A stretch of DNA of 34,804 bases from Winogradskyella sp. (GTDB taxonomy: Bacteria > Bacteroidota > Bacteroidia > Flavobacteriales > Flavobacteriaceae), in NCBI RefSeq assembly GCF_013042245.1, contig NZ_JABDQL010000116.1, positions 1 through 34,804 on the forward strand, read 5' to 3'. Positions 17,259 through 25,940 of this stretch are shown piece by piece; the stretch's first letter is position 1; each line of letters opens with the position of its first letter. A program made the translations under genes and the position numbers. The notes below the pieces were generated by a model, which saw only the letters and a program-made list of their open reading frames with translations, did not search any database and was not told where the DNA came from.

Positions 17259-18253
17259 TGAATAAAGATAAACGTGTTTTAATTACGGGTGCAGCAGGGT
17301 TTTTAGGCTCTCACCTTTGTGATAAATTTATAGCTGAAGGATTTTCTGTTATTGGAATGGATAATTTTATCACAGGAGATAAAAAGAACATTAGTCATTT
17401 ATCAAGTCATCCAAATTTTAGCTTTATAGAACATGATGTAACGGAGTTTATTAAAATTGATGGAAATCTAGACTATATACTTCATTTTGCATCACCAGCA
17501 AGCCCCATAGATTATCTTAAAATTCCAATTCAGACTCTAAAAGTCGGTTCATTGGGGACTCATAATTTATTAGGTTTAGCAAAAGCGAAAGACGCTAGAA
17601 TATTAATAGCATCAACTTCTGAAGTGTATGGAGATCCTTTGGTTCATCCACAACCTGAAACTTATTTTGGAAATGTTAATACAATAGGACCAAGAGGTGT
17701 CTATGATGAAGCCAAGCGTTTTCAAGAATCAATGACCATGGCGTATCATAGGTTTCACGGTTTAGAAGTAAGAATTGTAAGGATATTTAACACATATGGC
17801 TCAAGAATGCGACTAAATGATGGTCGTGTAATCCCTGCATTTATGGGTCAAGTTTTAAGAGGAGAAGATTTAACTGTTTTTGGAGACGGTACACAAACAC
17901 GATCTTTCTGTTACGTCGACGACCAGATTGATGGTATATATAAGTTATTGTTTTCTGACTATGTATTCCCTGTTAATATTGGAAATCCATCCGAAACTAC
18001 AATTTTAGAATTTTCTAAAGAAATTATTAAACTGGCTAACTCAAATCAAAAAATAGTTTTTAAACCACTACCCGTAGATGATCCTCTACAAAGACAGCCC
18101 GATATTAGTTTGGCAAAAAAACTATTAAATTGGGAGCCAAAAGTTTCTCAAGAAGAAGGTATGAGAATTACATTTAACTATTTTAAAAGTCTGAGTAAAG
18201 AGGAACTTTATAAAAAAGATCACAAGGACTTTTCAAGTTATAATAAGCGTTAA
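17258..18253 (+). CDS. uxs: UDP-glucuronate decarboxylase (UDP-xylose synthase)
   Basis: A 331-residue extended SDR enzyme that converts UDP-glucuronate to UDP-xylose. The NAD motif is TGAAGFLG at 10-17 and the catalytic pair is Y149/K153 in [28 protein letters not shown] and [10 protein letters not shown] are characteristic of UXS enzymes. Length is normal for the bacterial enzyme. Coupling with the ugd gene by start/stop overlap supports the assignment. A pentose in the exported glycan follows by inference, but no xylosyltransferase is visible in the window. Confidence 0.93.
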   Translation: MNKDKRVLITGAAGFLGSHLCDKFIAEGFSVIGMDNFITGDKKNISHLSSHPNFSFIEHDVTEFIKIDGNLDYILHFASPASPIDYLKIPIQTLKVGSLGTHNLLGLAKAKDARILIASTSEVYGDPLVHPQPETYFGNVNTIGPRGVYDEAKRFQESMTMAYHRFHGLEVRIVRIFNTYGSRMRLNDGRVIPAFMGQVLRGEDLTVFGDGTQTRSFCYVDDQIDGIYKLLFSDYVFPVNIGNPSETTILEFSKEIIKLANSNQKIVFKPLPVDDPLQRQPDISLAKKLLNWEPKVSQEEGMRITFNYFKSLSKEELYKKDHKDFSSYNKR

Positions 18254-18255
18254 TC

Positions 18256-19665
18256 ATGAAATACATAAGAGGCAGATTTTCTTGGTTATTGAGGCCTGCT
18301 CTTATTGTTTTTGATTTATCGGTAATTATCTTTTTTGCCCCCTATTTTATTGACATAAAAACCTTTGAATTGCCTTATTGGTCTATAGGCTTCATAAAAA
18401 GTAAAGCTACTGTATTTGTAATATACTCTAGTATGTTATGGTTAATCTCAGCATATTCTATAAAGTTTTACAATGTCTATCGATATACCACGACCTTAAA
18501 TATTTTTAGCTTGCTCTTCAAGCAATTTTTTCTCTTTTTTCTTATTGTTTTCGCATTTATTGGGTTTTACAGAAGTATAGAAATTGAGAAATCAACGATA
18601 ATCAAATACTTGCTTTATAGCATGTCTGTAATTGCAATAATTAAGTATCTGACATTTTTTGGGCTTCGGACTTATAGAATATTTTTAAATGGAAATCAGA
18701 GACGTGTTTTAATAGTTGGAAAGACTAAAAGCGCCATGGAATTAAAAGATTTTTTCAAGGAAAAAGAAAAGTATGGTTATAATTTACTGGGTGTTTATGG
18801 TAATGATGGTTCTACTGGGCTTACAGGTAATATCAAAGATGCTATAGATTTTATTTCAAATTCTGATACGCTTGATGAGATATATTGTGCCATGGATGAG
18901 CTTTTAGAGGAGGAAATAAATACTTTTGTAAAATACTCGGAGCTAAATCAATTTAACATAAAGTTTATACCTAAGACTGCTAACTTTCTAAACAAGCGTT
19001 TAAAGGCTGATTTCTATAATTATCAGCCAGTATTGTCAATAGAACAAGTTTCGTTAAACAAGCCGTTTAACCGTGTCTTAAAACGTATATTTGACGTTGT
19101 GTTTTCCTTAGTTGTAATTGTGTTTATATTGTCTTGGGTAAGTGTCATTTTGTTTATTCTTATAAAGTTAGAATCCAAAGGGCCTCTGTTTTACAAACAC
19201 AAACGAAACGGGATTAATTATAAAGAATTTGATTGTTACAAGTTTAGGTCTCTAAAAATAAGTTCATCAGAAGCGGAAACTTACGTCAAACAAAAAGACG
19301 ACAGAGTCACTAAGATTGGTCGTTTTTTACGCAAAACGAGTATTGACGAGTTACCACAGTTTATCAATGTCCTTAAGGGTGAAATGTCTGTTGTTGGTCC
19401 ACGACCGCACATGTTGGCTTACACTCAGGCCTATTCTAAAAAAATAGACACCTATAACTTCATTTTTAGACACAATGTAAAACCAGGGATTACAGGTTTA
19501 GCGCAAGTCAAAGGGTTTAGAGGAGAAATAAAATCAGATGAAGATATTGTTAACCGTGTAAAGTATGATATTTTCTATATCGAAAATTGGTCTATTCTGT
19601 TAGACTTAGACATCATAGGGCGTACGATAGTTTCAATCTTAAAGGGTGACGAAAACGCCTACTAA
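18256..19665 (+). CDS. WcaJ-type undecaprenyl-phosphate glycosylphosphotransferase, initiating enzyme 2
   Basis: A 469-residue large phosphoglycosyl transferase. Four N-terminal helices and a cytosolic domain ([15 protein letters not shown]) precede a hydrophobic re-entrant segment and the catalytic core with YKFRSL, D364-E365 in DELPQ, and [10 protein letters not shown]. Such enzymes load hexose 1-phosphate, often glucose or galactose, onto undecaprenyl phosphate to begin exopolysaccharide assembly. It is the last gene of the locus. Together with the PglC-like enzyme at 12204 it means two initiating enzymes in one operon-like run. Confidence 0.92.
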   Translation: MKYIRGRFSWLLRPALIVFDLSVIIFFAPYFIDIKTFELPYWSIGFIKSKATVFVIYSSMLWLISAYSIKFYNVYRYTTTLNIFSLLFKQFFLFFLIVFAFIGFYRSIEIEKSTIIKYLLYSMSVIAIIKYLTFFGLRTYRIFLNGNQRRVLIVGKTKSAMELKDFFKEKEKYGYNLLGVYGNDGSTGLTGNIKDAIDFISNSDTLDEIYCAMDELLEEEINTFVKYSELNQFNIKFIPKTANFLNKRLKADFYNYQPVLSIEQVSLNKPFNRVLKRIFDVVFSLVVIVFILSWVSVILFILIKLESKGPLFYKHKRNGINYKEFDCYKFRSLKISSSEAETYVKQKDDRVTKIGRFLRKTSIDELPQFINVLKGEMSVVGPRPHMLAYTQAYSKKIDTYNFIFRHNVKPGITGLAQVKGFRGEIKSDEDIVNRVKYDIFYIENWSILLDLDIIGRTIVSILKGDENAY

Positions 19666-19808
19666 ATAATGATATTTAATTTTTCAAGCTGCTTAGAACT
19701 ATCAAAATGTTTTATTGCTGTTTTTTGAATTTTAGTTTTGAATTCCGAATTGAAATCAGAAATTTTGAATGTCCGTAATGAGTGCTTATTAAAATTTCAA
19801 ACTCATTC

Positions 19809-19840
19809 TGTCACATTGAGTACTTCGACCTCGCTCGAAA
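19809..19840. repeat. Dispersed flavobacterial-type repeat, copy 1
   Basis: TGTCACATTGAGTACTTCGAC followed by CTCGCTCGAAA. It shares GAGTACTTCGAC and flanking bases with the copy at 33545, and the CGCTCGAA end recalls the motif of the array at 1-497. Confidence 0.6.
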
Positions 19841-19918
19841 ATACAGAAAATCAGATTTATTTTTAGCTTATGATAGTTAGCGTATATATAATAAAGGAAT
19901 AAGGTTTACGTAAATTAA

Positions 19919-19950
19919 TTGTTTTTTAAGCGTAAAAGCAATTATTTTTG
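19919..19950 (+). promoter_or_regulatory. purD promoter (TTG / TAnnTTTG)
   Basis: TATTTTTG at 19943-19950 matches the Bacteroidota -7 element, with TTG at 19919-19921 upstream at 21 bases. The transcript would begin about ten bases before the purD ATG at 19970, which also argues against the longer TTG-initiated reading frame. Confidence 0.65.
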
Positions 19951-19969
19951 TACAAACAAGACACAACTC

Positions 19970-21241
19970 ATGAACATTTTAGTACTCGGTTCAGGCGGAA
20001 GAGAACATACATTTGCTTGGAAAATTTCTCAAAGCCCACTTTGCAATTCACTTTTTGTAGCACCAGGAAACTCAGGAACATTAGAAATAGCAACAAATTT
20101 ACCAATTGCTGTAACCGATTTTGAAGCTATTAAAGCCGAAGTGCTAAAAAACAACATTAAGCTTATAATTGTTGGCCCAGAAGACCCATTAGTTCAAGGT
20201 ATTCATGATTTTTTTCTTAATGATGAAGCTTTAAAAGACATTAAAGTCATTGGTCCGCAAAAAGCTGCTGCAGAGTTAGAAGGTAGTAAAGAATTTGCTA
20301 AAGAATTTATGATGCGTCATAACATTCCGACAGCAGCTTATCAAAGTTTTACTCCTGAAAACCTGGAAGATGGTTATAAATTTCTAGAGACGCTTAATGC
20401 ACCGTATGTGTTAAAAGCCGATGGCTTAGCAGCAGGAAAAGGCGTTTTAATTCTTAATGATTTAGACGATGCTAAAAGAGAATTAAAAGAAATGTTGGTT
20501 GATTCTAAATTTGGTAGCGCTAGTGCCAAAGTTGTTATTGAGGAATTTTTGGATGGTATAGAATTGAGTTGTTTTGTGCTAACCGATGGAAAAGATTACA
20601 AAATTCTACCAACTGCCAAAGATTATAAACGTATTGGCGAAGGTGATACGGGTTTAAATACTGGAGGAATGGGAGCAGTGTCTCCAGTTCCTTTTGCTAC
20701 AGAAGACTTTTTAAACAAAATTGAAAATCAAATTGTTAAACCAACAATTGAAGGACTAAAAAAAGACAACTTACCCTATGTAGGTTTTGTATTTATAGGA
20801 CTTATTAAAGTTGGGGACGACCCAAAAGTTATAGAATATAATGTTCGAATGGGAGATCCGGAAACAGAAGTTGTGTTACCAAGATTGAAAACCGATTTGG
20901 TAGAGATTTTCAAAGCGATGGGAAATCAAACACTTAAAGATATTACTCTTAAAATCGATGAAAGAGCAGCAACTACAATCATGTTAGTCTCTGGCGGCTA
21001 TCCTGAAGCTTACGAAAAAGGAAAAGAAATTTATGGCTTAGATACTGTTACTGACTCAATTCCGTTTCATGCAGGAGCAAGATTAGAAGATGGAAAAACA
21101 GTAACATCTGGAGGTCGTGTTATGGCTATAACATCCTTTGGGCAAACTTACGAAGAAGCTATAAAAAAATCTTACCAAAGCATAGATAAACTATGTTTTG
21201 ATAAGATGTATTATAGAAAAGATATTGGATTCGACTTATAA
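19970..21241 (+). CDS. purD: Phosphoribosylamine--glycine ligase
   Basis: A 423-residue ATP-grasp enzyme of purine synthesis that joins glycine to 5-phosphoribosylamine to give GAR. It begins MNILVLGSGGREHTFAWK and carries GPEDPLVQGI, KADGLAAGKGV in the ATP-grasp fold, GGMGAVSPVP and NVRMGDPETEVVLPR, all characteristic of PurD. A longer open frame from a TTG at 19919 adds 17 residues that overlap the promoter, so the ATG is preferred. The 3' end overlaps the convergent DUF6341 gene by 6 bp. Confidence 0.97.
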   Translation: MNILVLGSGGREHTFAWKISQSPLCNSLFVAPGNSGTLEIATNLPIAVTDFEAIKAEVLKNNIKLIIVGPEDPLVQGIHDFFLNDEALKDIKVIGPQKAAAELEGSKEFAKEFMMRHNIPTAAYQSFTPENLEDGYKFLETLNAPYVLKADGLAAGKGVLILNDLDDAKRELKEMLVDSKFGSASAKVVIEEFLDGIELSCFVLTDGKDYKILPTAKDYKRIGEGDTGLNTGGMGAVSPVPFATEDFLNKIENQIVKPTIEGLKKDNLPYVGFVFIGLIKVGDDPKVIEYNVRMGDPETEVVLPRLKTDLVEIFKAMGNQTLKDITLKIDERAATTIMLVSGGYPEAYEKGKEIYGLDTVTDSIPFHAGARLEDGKTVTSGGRVMAITSFGQTYEEAIKKSYQSIDKLCFDKMYYRKDIGFDL

Positions 21242-21463
21242 ATAAGAGTGAGCCGAAACGCTTTTATCTTCTTCGTTATTATCGTTGTATTTTTTAAGTT
21301 GTAGCATCCAATAAACAAATGCAACCGAACCAATTGCCATAAAAATCCATGACATAATATTAGCACCAAACCAGTTGCTCAGCTCTAGTTCTCTTAAAGC
21401 ATCCAATGGTGCGAAAAGTGTGTTTACAAATAAATCTTGTATCGCGTAAAAGAAATCTTTCAT
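21236..21463 (-). CDS. Small membrane protein, DUF6341-like
   Basis: A 75-residue protein with an N-terminal amphipathic part (FFYAIQDLFVNTLFAPLDALRELELSNW) and one transmembrane helix (WIFMAIGSVAFVYWML), ending KKYNDNNEEDKS with the charged tail probably in the cytoplasm. It corresponds to the flavobacterial DUF6341 family as I remember it, including the position next to purD and DUF6427. Function unknown. It is transcribed divergently from DUF6427 across a 41-bp gap. Confidence 0.8.
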   Translation of the reverse strand: MKDFFYAIQDLFVNTLFAPLDALRELELSNWFGANIMSWIFMAIGSVAFVYWMLQLKKYNDNNEEDKSVSAHSYL

Positions 21464-21484
21464 AACTTTAATAAATTAGCGAAG

Positions 21485-21514
21485 CAAAAATAACAAATCT
21501 GTAAATGATTACAA
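21485..21514 (-). promoter_or_regulatory. Promoter of the DUF6341 gene
   Basis: The complement of 21485-21492 is TATTTTTG, an exact TAnnTTTG -7 box, and the complement of 21512-21514 is TTG at 19 bases. The -33 box lies inside the first codons of the divergent DUF6427 gene. Confidence 0.55.
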
Positions 21515-22422
21515 GCTTTTTTAGTAAATCAAAACCTATAAACTTCATAATAATTGTCCTATTGGTTGTTATTACGTTTGTATTTCATAGTTATTTTCAG
21601 ATTGATTCAGGAGAATTTTCATTTTTGAAAATGATTTTACCACTTCTTATTGCTCTTTTTTATGTGTTTCTCACAGACTTTATTATTTATAAAAATGATT
21701 TAACCAAAAGGCATAGTTATGGTATAATGATACTCGGTATTATGATTATTGTTTTTCCCGAAATATTCAATGATAGTAAAAGTTTAATAGCCAATCTCTT
21801 AGTATTATTTGGGTTGCGGCGTTTGTTTAGTCTACATACTAAAAAATCATTGTTAAAGAAGTTTTTTGATGCTGTATTCTGGATAAGTCTAGCATCTCTA
21901 TTTTATGCTTGGTCAATGGTATATTTGATTCTTGTAGTTGTAGCATTAGCAAATTATTGGCAAAGCGAAGTAAAGTATATAGCCGTATCAATCTTTGGTG
22001 TTATTACTGTTTTCATCTTACTTCTAGTTTTTAATATACTTGTAAAAGATGTTTATGTGCTGCAAAGTAATTTTGATTTCGACTATAACTTCAATTTTTC
22101 AGCTTATAATAGTAGATGGAAAATTTTGAGATTAACACTTGTAATTTCTACTTTTTTATGGAGTATTGTTTTTTATCTAAAAGCCATTTCAAACAAAAAC
22201 AGAAAGCAAAAACCTATACATATTTTGGTTTTAGTAGCAGCAATTTTATCAATACTTATAGTTGTTTTGGCGCCGAAAAAAAGCGGTAGTGAGTTTATAT
22301 TTTTTATAGTTCCTTTTTCGGTTATTATTGCTAACTATCTTGAGACTGTCGAAGAAAAGTGGTTTAAAGAAGTGTTTATTTTTCTTCTATTGCTTATTCC
22401 TGTCTCTAGTTTATTTTTGTAA
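21505..22422 (+). CDS. Polytopic membrane protein, DUF6427-like
   Basis: A 305-residue membrane protein with about nine hydrophobic segments spread evenly along its length and short basic loops (KKSLLKKFF, NKNRKQK). I recognise it as the flavobacterial DUF6427 family found beside purD. No catalytic motif is visible and the function is unknown. It shares a very short intergenic space with the divergent DUF6341 gene, so the two are likely regulated together. Confidence 0.78.
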   Translation: MITSFFSKSKPINFIIIVLLVVITFVFHSYFQIDSGEFSFLKMILPLLIALFYVFLTDFIIYKNDLTKRHSYGIMILGIMIIVFPEIFNDSKSLIANLLVLFGLRRLFSLHTKKSLLKKFFDAVFWISLASLFYAWSMVYLILVVVALANYWQSEVKYIAVSIFGVITVFILLLVFNILVKDVYVLQSNFDFDYNFNFSAYNSRWKILRLTLVISTFLWSIVFYLKAISNKNRKQKPIHILVLVAAILSILIVVLAPKKSGSEFIFFIVPFSVIIANYLETVEEKWFKEVFIFLLLLIPVSSLFL

Positions 22423-22498
22423 TATTCTTGAAGCGCTTTCAATGTATTCGGTTAGATTTTGATATCGTTATTACAGACTTTAAGTCAATAATTCAGGC

Positions 22499-22506
22499 TA
22501 TATTTG
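22499..22506 (+). promoter_or_regulatory. Likely -7 element before the DUF4254 gene
   Basis: TATATTTG matches TAnnTTTG and lies 19 bases before the ATG at 22526. A weak TTT at 22475-22477 could serve as the -33 box. Confidence 0.45.
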
Positions 22507-22525
22507 CAGAACAAAATCTATTACA

Positions 22526-23134
22526 ATGTTTTCAGAAAAAGCAAATACTATATTTCAAGACGTTATAAAAACATATAAAAAATTAAATACTGTTGACCAG
22601 CCTTTTACAAACAAATTTGATAAAGATGAAGATTTAATAGCACATCTTTTATACAGAAAATGTTGGATAGACACGGTACAGTGGGCTTATGAAGATATTA
22701 TTAGAGACCCAAATATTGAGCCAGTAGCCGCTTTAAAATTAAAACGAAAAATAGATGCTTCTAATCAAGACCGAACGGACACGGTTGAATATATTGACAG
22801 CTATTTTTTAGATAAATACAAACACGTTAGCGTTAAAGATGATGCAAAAGTAAATTCAGAAAGTCCTGCATGGGTCATTGACCGTTTGTCTATTTTGGCT
22901 TTAAAAATTTACCATATGCATTTAGAAACTGTACGTGATGATGCTAGTGATAGCCATAAAGCAGCTTGCCAAAAAAAGCTAGATATTTTACGAGAACAAC
23001 GCGTAGATTTAAGTACAGCTTTAGATGATTTGCTCAAAGATATTGCTAACGGAGATAAATATATGAAGGTCTATAAGCAAATGAAAATGTACAATGATGA
23101 TGAGCTTAACCCTGTTTTAAGAGGGCAAAAATAG
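22526..23134 (+). CDS. DUF4254 protein
   Basis: A 202-residue soluble, largely helical protein with no signal peptide or membrane segment. The motifs LIAHLLYRKCWIDTVQWAYEDIIRDP and WVIDRLSILALKIYHM are typical of DUF4254, which in Bacteroidota is regularly found beside a family 9 (heptosyltransferase-like) glycosyltransferase, as here. The biochemical role is unknown; a helper role in lipopolysaccharide core synthesis is inferred from this pairing. Confidence 0.87.
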   Translation: MFSEKANTIFQDVIKTYKKLNTVDQPFTNKFDKDEDLIAHLLYRKCWIDTVQWAYEDIIRDPNIEPVAALKLKRKIDASNQDRTDTVEYIDSYFLDKYKHVSVKDDAKVNSESPAWVIDRLSILALKIYHMHLETVRDDASDSHKAACQKKLDILREQRVDLSTALDDLLKDIANGDKYMKVYKQMKMYNDDELNPVLRGQK

Positions 23135-23228
23135 ATATTTGTCATTCGCGGAATATTCCTAATATTTTCGGAGTCCAAGTATCTCACTTTTATTTTAACT
23201 GCATTTAACATTACATAGACTCTAGATT

Positions 23229-24248
23229 GTGTCAAACAAACCTAAGCACATACTCGTTTTTCGTTTCTCGGCCATGGGAGATGTGGCTATGTCTGTACCA
23301 GTTATTAGAGCATTGACCGAACAATTTCAAGATTTAAAAGTTACGGTGGTTACTCGAGAATTCTTCAAGCCATTCTTTCGAGATATAAAAAATGTTTCGG
23401 TTTACCAGGTAGATTTAAAAGGAAAACACAAAGGGATTTTAGGTCTTTATAAATTATCAAAAGAATTAAAAGCTTTAAATTTCACTGCCGCTGCTGATAT
23501 CCACAATGTACTGCGAACAAAAATTCTAAAGCTCTTCATTGGCGGAAATTTTAAACAAATAGATAAAGGGCGAGCAGAAAAAAAAGCATTGGTTTCCGGG
23601 CATTTTTTTGAACAGCTTAAAACGACACATCAGCGTTATGCAGATGTTTTTGAACAATTGGGTTTTTCGATTAATTTATCGAATCCTAAGTTTCCAAAAA
23701 AAGTTGAGTTAAATCAGAAATTAAAACACTTTGTTACTAATGTAGAGTTACCAATTGTTGGTGTTGCACCTTTTGCTGCTTTTGAAGGAAAAATGTATCC
23801 ATTGGATAAAATGAAACAGGTAATAGAAAGTCTTTCAGGACAATATAACATCATCCTTTTTGGTGGAGGAAAACAAGAGATAGAACAACTCAATCATCTA
23901 GAAAACTCCTATGATAACACAAAATCTGTTGCGGGAAAATTGAGTTTAGAAGAAGAATTAGATTTGATTTCTAACTTAAATGTTATGCTATCAATGGACT
24001 CTGGGAATGCACATATGGCGGCAATGCTGGGGATTAAAGTCATAACTATTTGGGGTGTTACACATCCGTTTGCAGGTTTTGCACCATATAACCAACCTGA
24101 AGATTTTGCTTTGTTAGCAGATAGAAAACAATACCCTGAAATTCCTACATCTATTTATGGAAACAAACAACCTGTAGGTTATGAGGATGCAGCAGGAAGT
24201 GTTTCAACAGAGACTATTATTAACAAAATAAAGAGCATTCTAAATTAA
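23229..24248 (+). CDS. Family 9 glycosyltransferase (heptosyltransferase-like)
   Basis: A 339-residue GT-B fold enzyme of the ADP-heptose:LPS heptosyltransferase family. The N-terminal ILVFRFSAMGDVAMSVPVIRAL and the C-terminal MLSMDSGNAHMAAMLGIKVITIWGVTHP are diagnostic. The gene starts with GTG at 23229; the next ATG would remove the conserved first strand. Its 3' end abuts the convergent DUF2200 gene with no gap. Donor sugar is not established in Bacteroidota. Confidence 0.9.
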   Translation: MSNKPKHILVFRFSAMGDVAMSVPVIRALTEQFQDLKVTVVTREFFKPFFRDIKNVSVYQVDLKGKHKGILGLYKLSKELKALNFTAAADIHNVLRTKILKLFIGGNFKQIDKGRAEKKALVSGHFFEQLKTTHQRYADVFEQLGFSINLSNPKFPKKVELNQKLKHFVTNVELPIVGVAPFAAFEGKMYPLDKMKQVIESLSGQYNIILFGGGKQEIEQLNHLENSYDNTKSVAGKLSLEEELDLISNLNVMLSMDSGNAHMAAMLGIKVITIWGVTHPFAGFAPYNQPEDFALLADRKQYPEIPTSIYGNKQPVGYEDAAGSVSTETIINKIKSILN

Positions 24249-24623
24249 TTAATCCTTAGGTTGACGCATAATCTTATCAATAGCTCTTCCTTTGGCTAGC
24301 TCATCAACAACTTTGTCTAAATAACGCGCTTTTTTTGTTAACGACGTGGTAATATCTTCTATGCGGTAACCACAGATGACCCCTTTAATTAAATGTGCAT
24401 TAGAGTTGAGGTTTGCGTTTTCAAAAAACTCAGCAAAAGTAACTTTTTCAGCAATTAGTTTTTCAAGATCTTTTTCCTTAAAGCCAGTTAGCCATTCAAT
24501 AACTTGATGGAGTTCCTGTATCGTTCTTCCTTTCCTTTCGACTTTATTGATATAATGCGGATAAACAGAAGCAAAGGTGAGATCTGCAATACGTTTGTCG
24601 TGCTCTGGAGTTGTTATACTCAT
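24249..24623 (-). CDS. DUF2200 protein
   Basis: A 124-residue soluble protein. The start ITTPEHDKRIADLTFASVYPHYINKVERKGRT and the sequence VIEWLTGF, then IKGVICGYRIEDI, fit the DUF2200 family, which is widespread in bacteria and of unknown function. It lies downstream of the PaaE-like gene on the same strand with a 62-bp gap containing a hairpin. Confidence 0.87.
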   Translation of the reverse strand: MSITTPEHDKRIADLTFASVYPHYINKVERKGRTIQELHQVIEWLTGFKEKDLEKLIAEKVTFAEFFENANLNSNAHLIKGVICGYRIEDITTSLTKKARYLDKVVDELAKGRAIDKIMRQPKD

Positions 24624-24632
24624 GGGATTGTT

Positions 24633-24655
24633 ATTTAAAGACTATATCTTTAAAT
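24633..24655. other. Short hairpin between the PaaE-like and DUF2200 genes
   Basis: ATTTAAAGA (24633-24641) and TCTTTAAAT (24647-24655) form a perfect 9-bp stem with a 5-base loop. The downstream T tract is poor, so it may be a weak terminator or a regulatory site for DUF2200. Confidence 0.4.
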
Positions 24656-24685
24656 ATACAAAATCCTGAAAATTTAAAGAATAGA

Positions 24686-25741
24686 TTACACATCATCATA
24701 ATCTACAACAACTTTAGCTGTTGTAGGATGCGCTTGGCAAGTTAAGATTAATCCTTCAGCCACCTCGTTATCCGTTAAAATATTGTTTTGTCGCATAGTT
24801 GCTTCGCCTTCTATAATACGTGCTATACAACTACTACAAATTCCGCCTTGGCAGGAGTATGGTGCGTCGATATCCTCTTTAAGTGCGGCATCTAAAATAG
24901 AAACGTCTTGAGACATTTCTATTTCAAATTCCTCATCATCGACAATAACTTTAAGATGTGATTTTCCATTTCCGATTTCAGCAGAATTAGACGTGGTTTC
25001 GGTCGGTGCCGTAAATAATTCGAAATAAATTTTCTTTTCCTTAATGTTGTTCTCAATCAATACATCTTTAACAGTATGTATCATTGCTTCTGGTCCGCAA
25101 AGATAGAAGCTGTCTACAGTAACACCTTTATATTTGTTTTTAACGATGAGGTTAACAGTACTTTTTTCAATACGCCCAAAAAGGGCATCTTCTTCTTGTG
25201 CTTGGCTATAGATAAAATGCGCATGGAAGCGATTCCCAAATTTTGCTTTTAGCCTAAGAATATCGTTAGCAAACATAGCGTCGTTTAAACGTTTGTTTCC
25301 ATAAACTAATATAAAATTGCTAAACGGTTCGTCTTCTAAAAGTGTTTTTGCAATGCTTAATATTGGTGTAATTCCGCTACCTGCAGCAAAAGCCGCAATG
25401 GTTCTTGTTTTAGCCTTGTTAGCCTCAAATACAAAACGTCCATTAGGTTCGGCAACTTCTAAAGTATCACCAGCTCTGAGGTTTTCATTGGCATAAACTG
25501 AGAACGTTCCGTCTGCCACAGCTTTTACCGCTACAGTTAAATCTCCGCTGCTAACTGATGAACAAATCGAATAATCACGACGAATATCTTCGCCACTAAT
25601 TTCAGTTTTAAGCGTAATGTACTGACCCGCTTTGAAACTGAAATTGTTTTTTAAGTTTTCTGGGATGTCAAAAGTTATTGCAACAGACTTATCGGTTACG
25701 CGATTAATAGACTTTATAATTAGGTTGTGGAATTGTGCCAT
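24686..25741 (-). CDS. PaaE-like FAD/2Fe-2S ferredoxin reductase
   Basis: A 351-residue electron-transfer protein that should pass electrons from NAD(P)H through FAD to its own 2Fe-2S centre and on to an oxygenase or similar partner. The N-terminal FAD domain contains RRDYSICSS, the NAD domain AAGSGITPILS and YLCGPEAMI, and the C-terminal plant-type ferredoxin domain has cysteines C297, C302, C305 and C335 (C-x4-C-x2-C-x29-C). The domain order equals that of PaaE, the reductase of phenylacetyl-CoA epoxidase. No paaABCD genes are near, so a different partner is possible. A promoter box lies 14 bases before its start. Confidence 0.9.
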   Translation of the reverse strand: MAQFHNLIIKSINRVTDKSVAITFDIPENLKNNFSFKAGQYITLKTEISGEDIRRDYSICSSVSSGDLTVAVKAVADGTFSVYANENLRAGDTLEVAEPNGRFVFEANKAKTRTIAAFAAGSGITPILSIAKTLLEDEPFSNFILVYGNKRLNDAMFANDILRLKAKFGNRFHAHFIYSQAQEEDALFGRIEKSTVNLIVKNKYKGVTVDSFYLCGPEAMIHTVKDVLIENNIKEKKIYFELFTAPTETTSNSAEIGNGKSHLKVIVDDEEFEIEMSQDVSILDAALKEDIDAPYSCQGGICSSCIARIIEGEATMRQNNILTDNEVAEGLILTCQAHPTTAKVVVDYDDV

Positions 25742-25754
25742 TATATTTTTTTGG

Positions 25755-25762
25755 CAAAAATA
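25755..25762 (-). promoter_or_regulatory. -7 element of the PaaE-like gene
   Basis: The complement is TATTTTTG, an exact TAnnTTTG match, placed 13 bases upstream of the ATG. No good -33 box is seen; the large inverted repeat at 25778-25862 occupies that position. Confidence 0.45.
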
Positions 25763-25777
25763 AGGAAACTATGATGT

Positions 25778-25862
25778 ATTTAACCTAGATTATGCAATAG
25801 AACGTTGTAATGAAACAGTTTCAAGATGTAATAGATATTCTATTGCATTTTTTAGGTTAAAT
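25778..25862. repeat. Long imperfect inverted repeat upstream of the PaaE-like gene
   Basis: Two 25-base arms, 25778-25802 and 25838-25862, pair with only two mismatches and one G-T pair. The 35-base centre contains a second small palindrome (TGAAACAGTTTCA). It sits between the promoter of the PaaE-like gene and the terminator of the TonB receptor. It could be a protein-binding site, a structured RNA or a small MITE-like insertion. Confidence 0.75.
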
Positions 25863-25879
25863 GAAAAAGTATAAAAATC

Positions 25880-25916
25880 AAAAGCGGTTGATACAGAAAA
25901 TGTATCAACCGCTTTT
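25880..25916. terminator. Strong terminator downstream of the TonB receptor
   Basis: A perfect 15-bp stem (25880-25894 with 25902-25916, loop AGAAAAT) begins and ends with A4/T4. It lies 25 bases past the stop codon of the minus-strand receptor and has T-rich flanks on both strands, so it should stop transcription from either side. Confidence 0.9.
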
Positions 25917-25940
25917 ATTTATAAAAAAAGTAAAATGCTT

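Larger units (their letters stand above)
19666..19969. other. Intergenic region between capsule locus and purD
   Basis: About 300 bp without a gene. It contains a degenerate copy of a dispersed repeat at 19809-19840 (TGTCACATTGAGTACTTCGAC, shared in part with 33545 onward) and the purD promoter near its right end. I see no clear intrinsic terminator for the capsule operon here. Confidence 0.6.
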
